Positions 49,932 through 57,177 of a stretch of DNA of 64,000 nt are shown here, one piece after another. The position numbers were made by a program, and so were the translations under genes. Origin of the DNA: Streptomyces caniscabiei. Lineage in GTDB: Bacteria > Actinomycetota > Actinomycetes > Streptomycetales > Streptomycetaceae. The notes under the pieces were generated by a model, which had not been told where the DNA came from, ran no database searches, and saw nothing but the letters and a program-made list of their open reading frames with translations. The stretch spans positions 416,202 to 480,201 of the forward strand of contig NZ_JABXWI010000008.1 of NCBI RefSeq assembly GCF_014930365.1, read 5' to 3'. Position 1 is the stretch's first letter; every line of letters begins with the position of its first letter.

Positions 49932-49978
49932 GGGTACTCCTTGACGTTCAGGGGTTGGCCCACTCACTCTCACCGAGT

Positions 49979-49997
49979 TACTTTCTCTGGGGAAGTA
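49979..49997. promoter_or_regulatory. probable HxlR operator in the MBL/HxlR divergent region
   Basis: TACTT (49979-49983) and AAGTA (49993-49997) form an inverted repeat with a 9-base centre, within an AT-richer 90-base divergent region. Dyads of this form are usual for HxlR-type regulators, so control of both genes is likely. Confidence 0.5.
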
Positions 49998-50021
49998 CAT
50001 ACCTTTGGGTGAGGTGAGCAC

Positions 50022-50396
50022 GTGCAGGAAAGCATGCGAGGCAACGTCCGCGATCCCGCCTGCCCCAGCAGGCAGCTCTTCGACCTGGTCACGGCCAGGT
50101 GGGCCACCCTGGTCCTGGTCGATCTCGTCGACGGTCCGCAGCGCTGGTCCGAGCTGCGTCGGCGGGCCGGCGGCGTCAGCGACAAGATGCTGGCGCAGAC
50201 CCTGCGCGAGCTGGAAGCCGGTGGACTGATCACCCGCACCGTGCTCGCCAGCCGCCCACCGACGGTGCAGTACGCCCTGACCGACCTGGCCCGGGGCGCC
50301 ACCACCGCACTGCGGCACTTGCAGGACTGGGCCGAGCAACACACCGGCGACTATGCCCACCACCGGCACGCCCACGCGCCCGATCCGAAGCCTTGA
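50022..50396 (+). CDS. HxlR-family transcriptional regulator
   Basis: The protein has 124 residues, full length for the family. Cys in Asp-Pro-Ala-Cys-Pro-Ser-Arg (residue ~14) is at the position of redox- or aldehyde-sensing cysteines in HxlR proteins. The helix-turn-helix is at about 20-75 (Trp-Ala-Thr-Leu-Val-Leu, Leu-Arg-Arg-Arg-Ala-Gly-Gly-Val-Ser-Asp-Lys-Met-Leu). GTG 50022 follows a GAGGTGAG ribosome site. Confidence 0.85.
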   Translation: MQESMRGNVRDPACPSRQLFDLVTARWATLVLVDLVDGPQRWSELRRRAGGVSDKMLAQTLRELEAGGLITRTVLASRPPTVQYALTDLARGATTALRHLQDWAEQHTGDYAHHRHAHAPDPKP

Positions 50397-50432
50397 AGAA
50401 CCTGAGGCGGCGTACCAGCAGGTCGGCTGGGC

Positions 50433-51416
50433 TCACGGTCGTCGACGGTCCGTCCCGGGTCGCGCGGGGAGGGCCGTCGCTGCACCGAGGGCATCGCGGT
50501 AGGCCCGTTCGTCGGCTGCCTCGAACACGGTGAAGACCACGCGGTCGAACCTGCCGGGATGCGCCGCGATCCACTCGGCGACGGTGTGCAGAGCGACGGG
50601 TGCGGCCTGCTCCTTGGGATAGCCGAAGACGCCGGTGCTGACGGCGCACAGCGCGAGCGTGCGGATGGACTCCACCTCGGCGGCGAGGTCCAGGCACGCC
50701 CGGTAGGAGGACGCGAGCAACCGCGCGTCGTGCGCCTGCGGAGTCCCGTGGACGACAGGGCCGACGGTGTGCAGGACGTACCGGGCCGGCAGGTGGTGGC
50801 CCCGGGTGATCTTCGCGGTACCGGTGGGTTCCAGGGCTCCCTGCGCTGTGATGATCGTGTGGCAGTCGTCGCGCAGCCGGGGCCCGGCCGCGTTGTGGAT
50901 GGCGTTGTCGATACAGGGGTGCAACGGGCGGAAACAGCCCAGCAGTCGGCTGTTGGCGGCGTTGACCACGGCGTCGGCGGCGAGCGTGGTGATGTCTCCT
51001 CGCCACAGCACGGTCTCGGCCGCGGCGGAGTACGGCGTGCCGGGGAACTCCGCCCGAACGGTGGGGAGTTCGAGCGCCGAGACGACGGGCCGCAAACCCC
51101 GCTCCGCGCCGAGGAGTGCGTCCAGCTCCCGCTCCGCCCCCTCCGGCAACGGGCCCGGATCACGTACGGTCAACAGCGCGCGCAGCGCCTGACGGGCCGT
51201 GGCCGCGTCGGCGCCGTTGTCGGCGTCGGCGAGGTGTTCCAGGGCGCCGCCGGTCATCCCCGACCGGGCTACGGCCGGATCGGTGCCGAGCAGACGCAGG
51301 GCCGCACGCACATGTGTGTCCAACCGAGCGGCCGCGGCCGGCGCCGCCGTCGGGCGGAAGGGTTCGTCGAGGGCGACGGCCGATCGGTAGGCGGCCAGGG
51401 CGCGGATCAGCGGCAT
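50433..51416 (-). CDS. zinc-dependent macrodomain protein (protein-ADP-ribose hydrolase, Zn-Macro type)
   Basis: The protein has 327 residues. The N-terminal ~120 residues are a helical region. The macrodomain follows, with Ala-Asp-Ala-Val-Val-Asn-Ala-Ala-Asn-Ser near 147, the zinc motif Cys161-(4)-His166-X-Cys168 followed by Ile-Asp-Asn-Ala-Ile-His, and Gly-Pro-Arg-Leu-Arg-Asp-Asp-Cys. Thr-Gly-Thr-Ala-Lys-Ile-Thr and His-Thr-Val-Gly-Pro-Val lie further on. This is the Zn-Macro class, which removes ADP-ribose from proteins and in other bacteria sits with SirTM and lipoylation genes; none of those is near. ATG 51416 has a GGAG site. The 9-bp tandem repeat just upstream could be translated if a farther start were used. 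Confidence 0.82.
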   Translation of the reverse strand: MPLIRALAAYRSAVALDEPFRPTAAPAAAARLDTHVRAALRLLGTDPAVARSGMTGGALEHLADADNGADAATARQALRALLTVRDPGPLPEGAERELDALLGAERGLRPVVSALELPTVRAEFPGTPYSAAAETVLWRGDITTLAADAVVNAANSRLLGCFRPLHPCIDNAIHNAAGPRLRDDCHTIITAQGALEPTGTAKITRGHHLPARYVLHTVGPVVHGTPQAHDARLLASSYRACLDLAAEVESIRTLALCAVSTGVFGYPKEQAAPVALHTVAEWIAAHPGRFDRVVFTVFEAADERAYRDALGAATALPARPGTDRRRP

Positions 51417-51425
51417 GAAGGCTCC

Positions 51426-51488
51426 GGGCGGGACGGGCGGGACGGGCGGGACGGGCGGGACGGGCGGGACGGGCGGGACGGGCGGGGC
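51426..51488. repeat. 9-bp G-rich minisatellite (GGGCGGGAC), 6 perfect + 1 imperfect copies
   Basis: Six exact copies of GGGCGGGAC and one variant run head to tail, ending 9 bases upstream of the macrodomain start and lying between it and the SnoaL gene. Runs of GGG every 4-5 bases on the plus strand could fold into G-quadruplexes. In the minus-strand reading frame of the downstream gene the repeat would encode Pro-Pro-Val units. Copy number is likely to vary between strains. Confidence 0.85.
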
Positions 51489-51609
51489 GAGCAGGGCAGG
51501 CGGGAGGGGCTGGCGTCGGGGTGGTCGAGACGGGTGAACGAGGTGCGCCGATGGCTCGGCATCCGCCCGTGCGTGCAGGCGGCGCCGGACCGTCGGCGCT
51601 GGATCACCC

Positions 51610-52371
51610 TCAGAACAGGCCGTTGCCGTGCGGCAGTTCGGCCGGAGCGGGGGCGATGACATCCCAGTGCTCGACGATCCTGCCGTCCGCGACACGGAAG
51701 AGGTCGTAGTAGGCGACCGCCACGCCGAACTCGCCCTCGGACTGGGTCAGCACGAACTCGCCCTCGGCGATGATCCTGTGCACCGTCTTGTAGACGAGGT
51801 TCTTGCCCTGCTCGGCCCACTTGGCCGCGGCCGCCCCGAAGCCGTCGAGTCCGTCGGCGGCGTCGGTGTTGTGCTGGTGGTAGGTCTCGGTGGAGATGTA
51901 GTCGGTGAGCACCGAGTAGTCGGCGCCGACGAGGACCTTCTCCGCGAACTCGGCCACCAGGGCGCGGTTGGCGTCGGTCTTGTCGGTCTCGGTGACCGCC
52001 GCGGGCCCGTCGGTCTGGGAGCGGCCGGAGACGGTGTCCTTCACCAGCGGGGTCAGCGCGTCCCAGTGCTCGGCCAGCTTGCCGTCGGCGTCGACGCGGA
52101 AGATGTCGAACCCGACGAGCGGGTCCGGACCGAAGGCGTGGTAGGTGCCGTGCAGGGCGACCAGGTCGCCGTCGGCGATGACCCGGGCGCCTTCGTAACG
52201 GAAGTCGTCGCCCAGGCCGGCGACGAGTCCGCGAAGGGCCTCGGGGCCGTCGGCGGCGAGCGCGCTGTGCTGCTTGTAGTCCGCGGCCACCCAGCGGTCC
52301 ACCGCGGAGGGGTCCTTGTCGCCGAACAACTCGGTGGCGGCCTGAAGGACGGTGTTCTTCGCGTTGCTCAT
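51610..52371 (-). CDS. tandem SnoaL/NTF2-like polyketide cyclase-fold protein
   Basis: The protein has 253 residues with two SnoaL-like domains (about 5-120 and 130-245). Each has the Tyr-X-Gln-His pattern and an Asp-(Ile/Leu)-Phe-Arg-Val-X-Asp-Gly-(Lys/Arg)-(Leu/Ile)-X-Glu-His-Trp-Asp strand pair, so the protein arose by duplication. Such proteins act as cyclases, isomerases or binders of small hydrophobic molecules; none is implied here. The ATG has GGAAG upstream. It may be co-transcribed with the macrodomain gene. Confidence 0.8.
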   Translation of the reverse strand: MSNAKNTVLQAATELFGDKDPSAVDRWVAADYKQHSALAADGPEALRGLVAGLGDDFRYEGARVIADGDLVALHGTYHAFGPDPLVGFDIFRVDADGKLAEHWDALTPLVKDTVSGRSQTDGPAAVTETDKTDANRALVAEFAEKVLVGADYSVLTDYISTETYHQHNTDAADGLDGFGAAAAKWAEQGKNLVYKTVHRIIAEGEFVLTQSEGEFGVAVAYYDLFRVADGRIVEHWDVIAPAPAELPHGNGLF

Positions 52372-52518
52372 GACTGTCTTCCTTGCTCGGGAACCTTGCC
52401 GGGACGGAGGGGCGGTCCAGCGGCGATGTGTTCAAACTATGTCGACGGCACCGGGTTGTTCCGCAGGAATGGCGACCGAGTATGTTCAAAAAGCGACATG
52501 CGAGGTCTCGGTGGCCCG
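52372..52518. promoter_or_regulatory. intergenic region with TGTTCAAA direct repeats
   Basis: TGTTCAAA occurs twice, at 52429-52436 and 52483-52490, 54 bases apart, upstream of the SnoaL gene. The second copy continues into CAAAAAGCGACA, a 12-mer that also occurs at the start of the AraC regulator gene (about 53509). These AT-rich words stand out in this genome and may be regulator sites. No -35/-10 pair is assigned. Confidence 0.3.
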
Positions 52519-53385
52519 TCAGCTCGCAGTGGCGCGGACGACGTCGGTGAGGGGTGTGGCGGGACGGCCGGTGAGGCGTGGCACGGCGTCGCTGACGCCG
52601 TCGAGCTCACCGGAGGCGATGGCCGTGTAGGTGGACACCCAGGCGTCCAGCTGCCAGCCCGGGGCGTCGTAGGAGGCGCGGGAGGCGTAGGCCTCCTCGA
52701 CCGTCTCCCGTCGGTAGGTGACGGCGCGCCCGAGGTGCTCGGACAGGACGACGGCCGCGTCGTCCAGCGACAGTGACTCGGGTCCGGTCAGGTCGTACGT
52801 CACGCCGGCATGGTCGTCCGGCCGGGACAGCACCGCGGCGGCCGCCTCGGCGATGTCGTCCTGGGCGACGAACGCGGCGCGCCCGCTGCCCGCCGGACCG
52901 CGGATGACGCCGTCCTCGCCGACGAGATCGGGGACGAACTCCGCGTAGAGGTTGTCCCGGAGGAAGGTGTGTGCCATCCCGCTCGCGCGGATGTGCTGCT
53001 CGGTGTGGAAGTGGTCGCGCGCGAGGGTGAACGTGGCGTCGGGTGCGGCACCGTAGAAGGAGACGTACACCAGGTGCCGTACCCCCGCCTCCGCTGCGGC
53101 GTCGACGAACGCCTTGTGCCGGGCGAGCCGGTCGGCGCTCTCGGAGGCGGAGACCATGAAGAGGGTGCGGGTCCCCGCGAGGGCCTCCCGCACGGCGTCG
53201 TGGTCGGCGTAGTCGCCGCGCACGGCGAGTGCCCCGGTCAGCCGAGGGGCGCGTTCCGGGCTGCGGGCCAGCAGTTTCTGCGGGATGCCTCGCTCGGCGA
53301 GACGCCGGGCGACGCGCCCGCCGAGCCGGCCGGTGGAGCCGGTGACGACGGTCGTGGGGGCGGATGCGGCCGTTGCTTCGGACAT
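52519..53385 (-). CDS. NmrA-like NAD(P)H-binding reductase (QorB-like)
   Basis: The protein has 288 residues, an atypical short-chain dehydrogenase. The Rossmann motif Val-Thr-Gly-Ser-Thr-Gly-Arg-Leu-Gly-Gly is near residue 15. Gly-Val-Arg-His-Leu-Val-Tyr-Val-Ser is near 100 and Leu-Arg-Asp-Asn-Leu-Tyr near 140, with no Tyr-X3-Lys triad. This fits NmrA/NAD(P)H:quinone oxidoreductase type 2 proteins. It is divergent from an AraC regulator, which may control it. Confidence 0.8.
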   Translation of the reverse strand: MSEATAASAPTTVVTGSTGRLGGRVARRLAERGIPQKLLARSPERAPRLTGALAVRGDYADHDAVREALAGTRTLFMVSASESADRLARHKAFVDAAAEAGVRHLVYVSFYGAAPDATFTLARDHFHTEQHIRASGMAHTFLRDNLYAEFVPDLVGEDGVIRGPAGSGRAAFVAQDDIAEAAAAVLSRPDDHAGVTYDLTGPESLSLDDAAVVLSEHLGRAVTYRRETVEEAYASRASYDAPGWQLDAWVSTYTAIASGELDGVSDAVPRLTGRPATPLTDVVRATAS

Positions 53386-53487
53386 GCGCGCGTCTCTTCC
53401 TTCGGTGACGACGATGGCTCAGCCGCCGAGGCGCCGGCTCCCGCAGCGGCAGGACCAAGGTACGAAGAGCGGGGGGAGGAAGCCGGA

Positions 53488-53493
53488 TAAACT
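53488..53493 (+). promoter_or_regulatory. -10 element of the AraC gene
   Basis: TAAACT lies 8 bases before the first of two adjacent ATG codons (53502, 53505), consistent with a leaderless or near-leaderless mRNA. There is no purine-rich ribosome site in between. Confidence 0.4.
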
Positions 53494-53501
53494 TCCGACT
53501 G

Positions 53502-54434
53502 ATGATGGCCAAAAAGCGACACGACTCCCGGCGCGACATCCCGGAGATCCCGTTCGCCGCGCCCGCGGGGACGCCCGCCGGTGTCGAGGTCATGTCGCTG
53601 GCCGAGTTACGGCGGCGCGTCCCCGAGCACACCCTCGGACGGCCTCAGCGCCCCGACTTCCACCATCTGCTCACGCTCGGCGCGGGTGTCCTCCGGCATG
53701 TCGTCGACTTCGACGACCACACCCTGCGGCCGGGCTCCTGGCTCTGGGTGCGTCCGGGGCAGGTTCACCAGTGGGGCGACCTGGCCGGCGCCGAGGGCAC
53801 CCTGATCCTCTTCCAGCAGGACGTGCTGGACCCGGCCACGGCGACGGCCGCCCGGGTCGACGATCCGCACGCGCCGGTCGTCACCACTCCGGTCGCCGCC
53901 GACGCCGAGGCGGTGACCATGGCCGCCGACCATCTGCGCCACGAGTTCCGGTCGCTGGGGCGCCTCCCGCTCGACCTGCACATCGCGGCACTGCGCCACC
54001 TCCTCGCCGTCCTCCTGCTGCGGCTGGCCCATCTCACCGTCCCGGTCGGCGGCCCCGCTCCGGAGCCCGACGAGACCTACCTGCGCTTCCGTGACGCCGT
54101 CGAACGGCACTTCACGGCCACCCGACGGGTGGAGGACTACGCCCACATGCTGGGCTACTCGGGGCGCACCCTCGCGCGGGCGACCCTGGCGGGCGCGGGG
54201 CTCAGCGCGAAGGAGTTCATCGACCGCCGGGTCGTGCTGGAGGCGAAGCGTCTGCTGGCGCACAGCGACGAGAGCGCGGCGCAGATCTCCGACCACCTGG
54301 GCTTCGTCACGCCCTCCCAGTTCAGCAAGTTCTTCATACAGCGCGCGGGCCGTACCCCGATCGACTTCCGCAACGAGGTACGGGGACGCGCCGAGGGCGC
54401 CGACACGGCGGCGGCCCTCGGTCAGAAGGGGTAG
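53502..54434 (+). CDS. AraC-family transcriptional regulator
   Basis: The protein has 310 residues. The N-terminal cupin-like ligand domain (about 25-130) includes Leu-Arg-Pro-Gly-Ser-Trp-Leu-Trp-Val-Arg-Pro-Gly-Gln-Val-His-Gln-Trp. The C-terminal double helix-turn-helix (about 190-290) has Tyr-Ala-His-Met-Leu-Gly-Tyr-Ser, Ser-Ala-Lys-Glu-Phe-Ile-Asp and Gly-Phe-Val-Thr-Pro-Ser-Gln-Phe-Ser-Lys-Phe-Phe. It is divergent from the NmrA-like reductase. ATG 53505 is an alternative start. Its stop runs into the end of a decayed aldehyde dehydrogenase gene. Confidence 0.88.
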   Translation: MMAKKRHDSRRDIPEIPFAAPAGTPAGVEVMSLAELRRRVPEHTLGRPQRPDFHHLLTLGAGVLRHVVDFDDHTLRPGSWLWVRPGQVHQWGDLAGAEGTLILFQQDVLDPATATAARVDDPHAPVVTTPVAADAEAVTMAADHLRHEFRSLGRLPLDLHIAALRHLLAVLLLRLAHLTVPVGGPAPEPDETYLRFRDAVERHFTATRRVEDYAHMLGYSGRTLARATLAGAGLSAKEFIDRRVVLEAKRLLAHSDESAAQISDHLGFVTPSQFSKFFIQRAGRTPIDFRNEVRGRAEGADTAAALGQKG

Positions 54435-54677
54435 TGGGCCCACTGGTCGTTGACGTGCACGATGCCGGTACGGATCCGGCGCGCGACGGACGGTCCGTGG
54501 GTGGCGTTCTCGGTGATGATGCCGCAGGCCAGGCCGTTGTCGGTGTCGTTGGCGACGGCTACGGCCACGGCGGTGGCGTCGTCGGCGAACGACTTCACGA
54601 CGCACACCGCCCGAAGGCCTCCGCGTAGTACAGGTCCGCGTCCCGAGGCACGTCGGACAGCACGGTCACCGGGTGCA
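54422..54677 (-). pseudogene. aldehyde dehydrogenase fragment (minus strand), frameshifted
   Basis: On the minus strand, conceptual reading gives His-Pro-Val-Thr-Val-Leu-Ser-Asp-Val-Pro-Arg-Asp-Ala-Asp-Leu-Tyr, then Glu-Ala-Phe-Gly. After a frameshift near 54612 the C-terminal ALDH region continues (Asp-Asn-Gly-Leu-Ala-Cys-Gly-Ile-Ile-Thr, Arg-Arg-Ile-Arg-Thr-Gly-Ile-Val-His-Val-Asn-Asp-Gln). It then jumps to the final Tyr-Pro-Phe stop, with about 40 residues missing. The catalytic half is absent, so it is non-functional. It abuts a second ALDH fragment on the other strand. Confidence 0.75.
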
Positions 54678-54679
54678 CG

Positions 54680-55126
54680 CTGGAGCGCCGCGTCGAGGAA
54701 GCCGTCTCGATGGGCGCCCGTCTCCTGACCGGGGGAGCGGCCGAGCCGCCGTGCTATCCGCCCACCGTCCTGACCGACGTCCCCGAGGACGCCGAACTCG
54801 CCTTCGACGAGACCTTCGGCCCGGTCGTGATCCTGGAGACGGTCGACGACGCCGACCACGCCGTGGAACGCGCGAACGCCTCCCGCTACGGGCTGACCGC
54901 GGGTGTCCTGACCGGCGACGCCCATCGCGGACCGGACATCGCCCGCCGTCTCCAGGCGGGAACAGTGCACATCAACGACCAACCGGTCAACGACGAGCCC
55001 GACATGCCCTTCGGCGGTGTGAAGGAGAGCGGCTGAGGCCGCTTCGGCACCGGCTATGCCGCGGAGGAGTTCACCGAACTCCGCTGGATCACCCTGCGGG
55101 GGGAGCCCAGGGACTTCCCCTTCTGA
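54680..55126 (+). pseudogene. aldehyde dehydrogenase fragment (plus strand) with in-frame TGA
   Basis: The fragment starts at Leu-Glu-Arg-Arg-Val-Glu-Glu-Ala-Val and runs through Pro-Pro-Thr-Val-Leu-Thr-Asp-Val-Pro, Asp-Glu-Thr-Phe-Gly-Pro-Val and Gly-Thr-Val-His-Ile-Asn-Asp-Gln to Lys-Glu-Ser-Gly. A TGA at 55034-55036 replaces the expected Trp codon, after which the same frame carries the normal ALDH end (Gly-Arg-Phe-Gly...Arg-Asp-Phe-Pro-Phe, stop 55124-55126). The N-terminal two thirds, with the catalytic Cys, are missing. It resembles the salicylaldehyde/vanillin dehydrogenase branch. It is a relic, joined head to head with the fragment on the minus strand. Confidence 0.8.
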
Positions 55127-55152
55127 CGGCGCCGCCCGGGGCGGGACACGAC

Positions 55153-55192
55153 GCCCGGCCGGCACGCGGGCGTACCCACGCGCCGGCCGGGC
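55153..55192. terminator. hairpin terminator downstream of the GH30 gene
   Basis: An 11-bp GC stem (55153-55163 with 55182-55192), extendable inward after one bulged base, lies 9 bases beyond the minus-strand GH30 stop and just after the ALDH relic. It can end transcription of the glycosidase gene. Confidence 0.55.
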
Positions 55193-55200
55193 GCCGTCGG

Positions 55201-57060
55201 TCAGCCTCCGCTGGAGAGCGACCACTTCTGGTTGGACGCGCCGGTGCAGCTCCACAGCTGGACCTTGGAACCGTTCGCCGTGGCCGTCCCGGTCACGTCG
55301 AGACAGAGCCCGGACAGGTCGTTGGTGACACTTCCGTCAGCGCGGAACGTCCACTTCTGACTGGTGCCACCGTTGCAGTCCCAGGTGATCACCTTCGTAC
55401 CGTTGGCCGTGCCGTTGCCGGACGCGCCGAGGCACTTGCCCGCGATCCTGAGCTCACGGCCCGCCGAGTAGGTGTAGGCCTGGTTGGCATTCCCGGACGT
55501 GCAGTCCCAGATGTACTGCTGGACACCGTTGGCCGCGTTGCCCGTGTCGTCCAGGCACCTGTGGGAGCCCTGGCCGACGATCGCGGCGGCGGCCGTCTGC
55601 GCGCCCCGGGTGAAGGTCACCGTGGCGCCGGCGGGCAGGGTGTACTGGAAGGAACCCGCGTTGTTCCAGGTGACCGTGAAGGCCGTGCTGCTGGAGTTGT
55701 TGTTGTGCGCGACGAGCACCTGCCCGCCGTCCGGGTTCTCGTAGGCCTGGGCCCAGACGTTGCCGCCGTCGCTGTAGCCGATACGTGTCGCGCCGGGGAC
55801 GACGAACTTCGAGAACTGGCCGAGCTGGTAGTAGTTGTTCGTGTACGTGGCCTTGCCGGTCGCCTGGTCGACGGTGACCAGCCCGGTGCACTTCTCACAG
55901 CCGACACCCATCTTGGGGCCGCCGGCGGTGTCCAGGGCCAGGTTCCACAGGAGCACGCCGTTGGCCCAGTTGAACGTGGATTCCAGGGCGAGCTGGGCCG
56001 CGTTCATCGGCGCGATGCCGGGGCCGGTGGAGCACTCGCTCTCGTAGAGCCTCTTGTCCGGGAACGAGTTGTGGATGGTGGTCATGTTCCGCAGGTCGTT
56101 GCGGTAGCAGTGCCACGCGGTGCCGTAGAGCGCGTCGCGGGCCGCCTGGTTGGCCATCAGCGTGTTGGCGTAGGTGACGTCCACATGGTCCGCGTCCGCA
56201 CCGAGGATCTTGGTGTCGTCGAGGCCGGCCTGCTTCAGCGCCGGGGCGAGATGGTCGGCGATGAACCTCGCCTCGTCGCCGGCGGGCCACAGCATCGCCG
56301 AGTACGACGACGGCGAGATCGTCGGCTCGTTCTGCGGGGTGACGCCCCAGACCTTGACGCCCTTGGCCTTGTACTCCTGGAGGAACTTGACGTAGTACTG
56401 CGCGAGCGGGCCGTACATGTCGGCCTTCAGGGTGCCGTTGCCCGCGCCCAGCATCGTGTTGCTGGTCTTCATCCAGGCCGGCGGGCTCCACGTGTTGGCG
56501 AAGAGCCGCATCGACGGGTTGAGCGTCTGCGCCTGCTTGATGATCGGGACGATGTAGTCGTCGTCGTGCGCGGTCGAGAAGTTGGCGAGGCTCGGGTCGG
56601 CGACGCCGCCGTTGTCGTCGTAGGAGTAGGTGGAGGGGTTGCTCGCGGGGGTCGCGGTGTAGTCGGAGGAACCCATCGGCACCCGCATCACCGACAGGCC
56701 GATGCCGGACCCCCGGCTGAACAGGTCACGCATCACGCGGTCGCGCGTGCTGGCGTCGAGCTTGTTCTGCAGGAGGTAGGCCGAGGTGTCGGTGAACGAG
56801 GCGCCGAAACCGTCGATGGTCTGGAACGACTGACTGTCGTCCACCTTCAGGTTCACACTGCCCGAGGAGACCGGGCCGAGTGCGATGCCCGGCTGCGGGG
56901 TCAGGGCCTGGCTCAGGTCCGACGTCGTCAGGGTCACGCCGATGGTGTCGCTCGCGGCCGCCGCCGGCGCCGGGGCCAGGACAGCCCCCGCGCAGGTGAT
57001 GGCCAGGGCCAGAGCGGCGGCCCGCGCGCTCGGCCCGCGGAGGGATCGTCTTGTCTGCAT
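55201..57060 (-). CDS. secreted glycoside hydrolase family 30 enzyme with ricin-B (CBM13) module
   Basis: The protein has 619 residues. A signal peptide at 1-37 ends in Ala-Pro-Ala-Ala-Ala-Ala. The GH30 (beta/alpha)8 catalytic domain has Gly-Phe-Gly-Ala-Ser near 78, acid/base Glu245 in Thr-Pro-Gln-Asn-Glu-Pro, and nucleophile Glu342 in Glu-Ser-Glu-Cys. A beta-sandwich follows, and residues about 490-619 are a ricin-type trefoil with repeated Gln-X-Trp and Cys-Leu-Asp/Gly motifs. GH30 covers beta-glucosylceramidase-, beta-1,6-glucanase- and beta-fucosidase/xylosidase-like activities. Beside an alpha-L-fucosidase and L-fucose genes it probably helps dismantle a fucosylated glycan. It starts 117 bases after the GH29 stop, same strand. 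Confidence 0.88.
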   Translation of the reverse strand: MQTRRSLRGPSARAAALALAITCAGAVLAPAPAAAASDTIGVTLTTSDLSQALTPQPGIALGPVSSGSVNLKVDDSQSFQTIDGFGASFTDTSAYLLQNKLDASTRDRVMRDLFSRGSGIGLSVMRVPMGSSDYTATPASNPSTYSYDDNGGVADPSLANFSTAHDDDYIVPIIKQAQTLNPSMRLFANTWSPPAWMKTSNTMLGAGNGTLKADMYGPLAQYYVKFLQEYKAKGVKVWGVTPQNEPTISPSSYSAMLWPAGDEARFIADHLAPALKQAGLDDTKILGADADHVDVTYANTLMANQAARDALYGTAWHCYRNDLRNMTTIHNSFPDKRLYESECSTGPGIAPMNAAQLALESTFNWANGVLLWNLALDTAGGPKMGVGCEKCTGLVTVDQATGKATYTNNYYQLGQFSKFVVPGATRIGYSDGGNVWAQAYENPDGGQVLVAHNNNSSSTAFTVTWNNAGSFQYTLPAGATVTFTRGAQTAAAAIVGQGSHRCLDDTGNAANGVQQYIWDCTSGNANQAYTYSAGRELRIAGKCLGASGNGTANGTKVITWDCNGGTSQKWTFRADGSVTNDLSGLCLDVTGTATANGSKVQLWSCTGASNQKWSLSSGG

Positions 57061-57177
57061 GGCGATGTCTCTCTTCAGTTGACGGTGCGGTTGTCCGTTT
57101 CGGCGCGCGCCGGAGCACGCCCCGAACACGGGGGCATGGGTTTCGCGGAACGGAGATATGGGCTTCGGGGAACGGGG

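Noticed and set aside
51426..51488. Possible CRISPR array
   Set aside because: Contiguous 9-bp units without spacers; a simple minisatellite.
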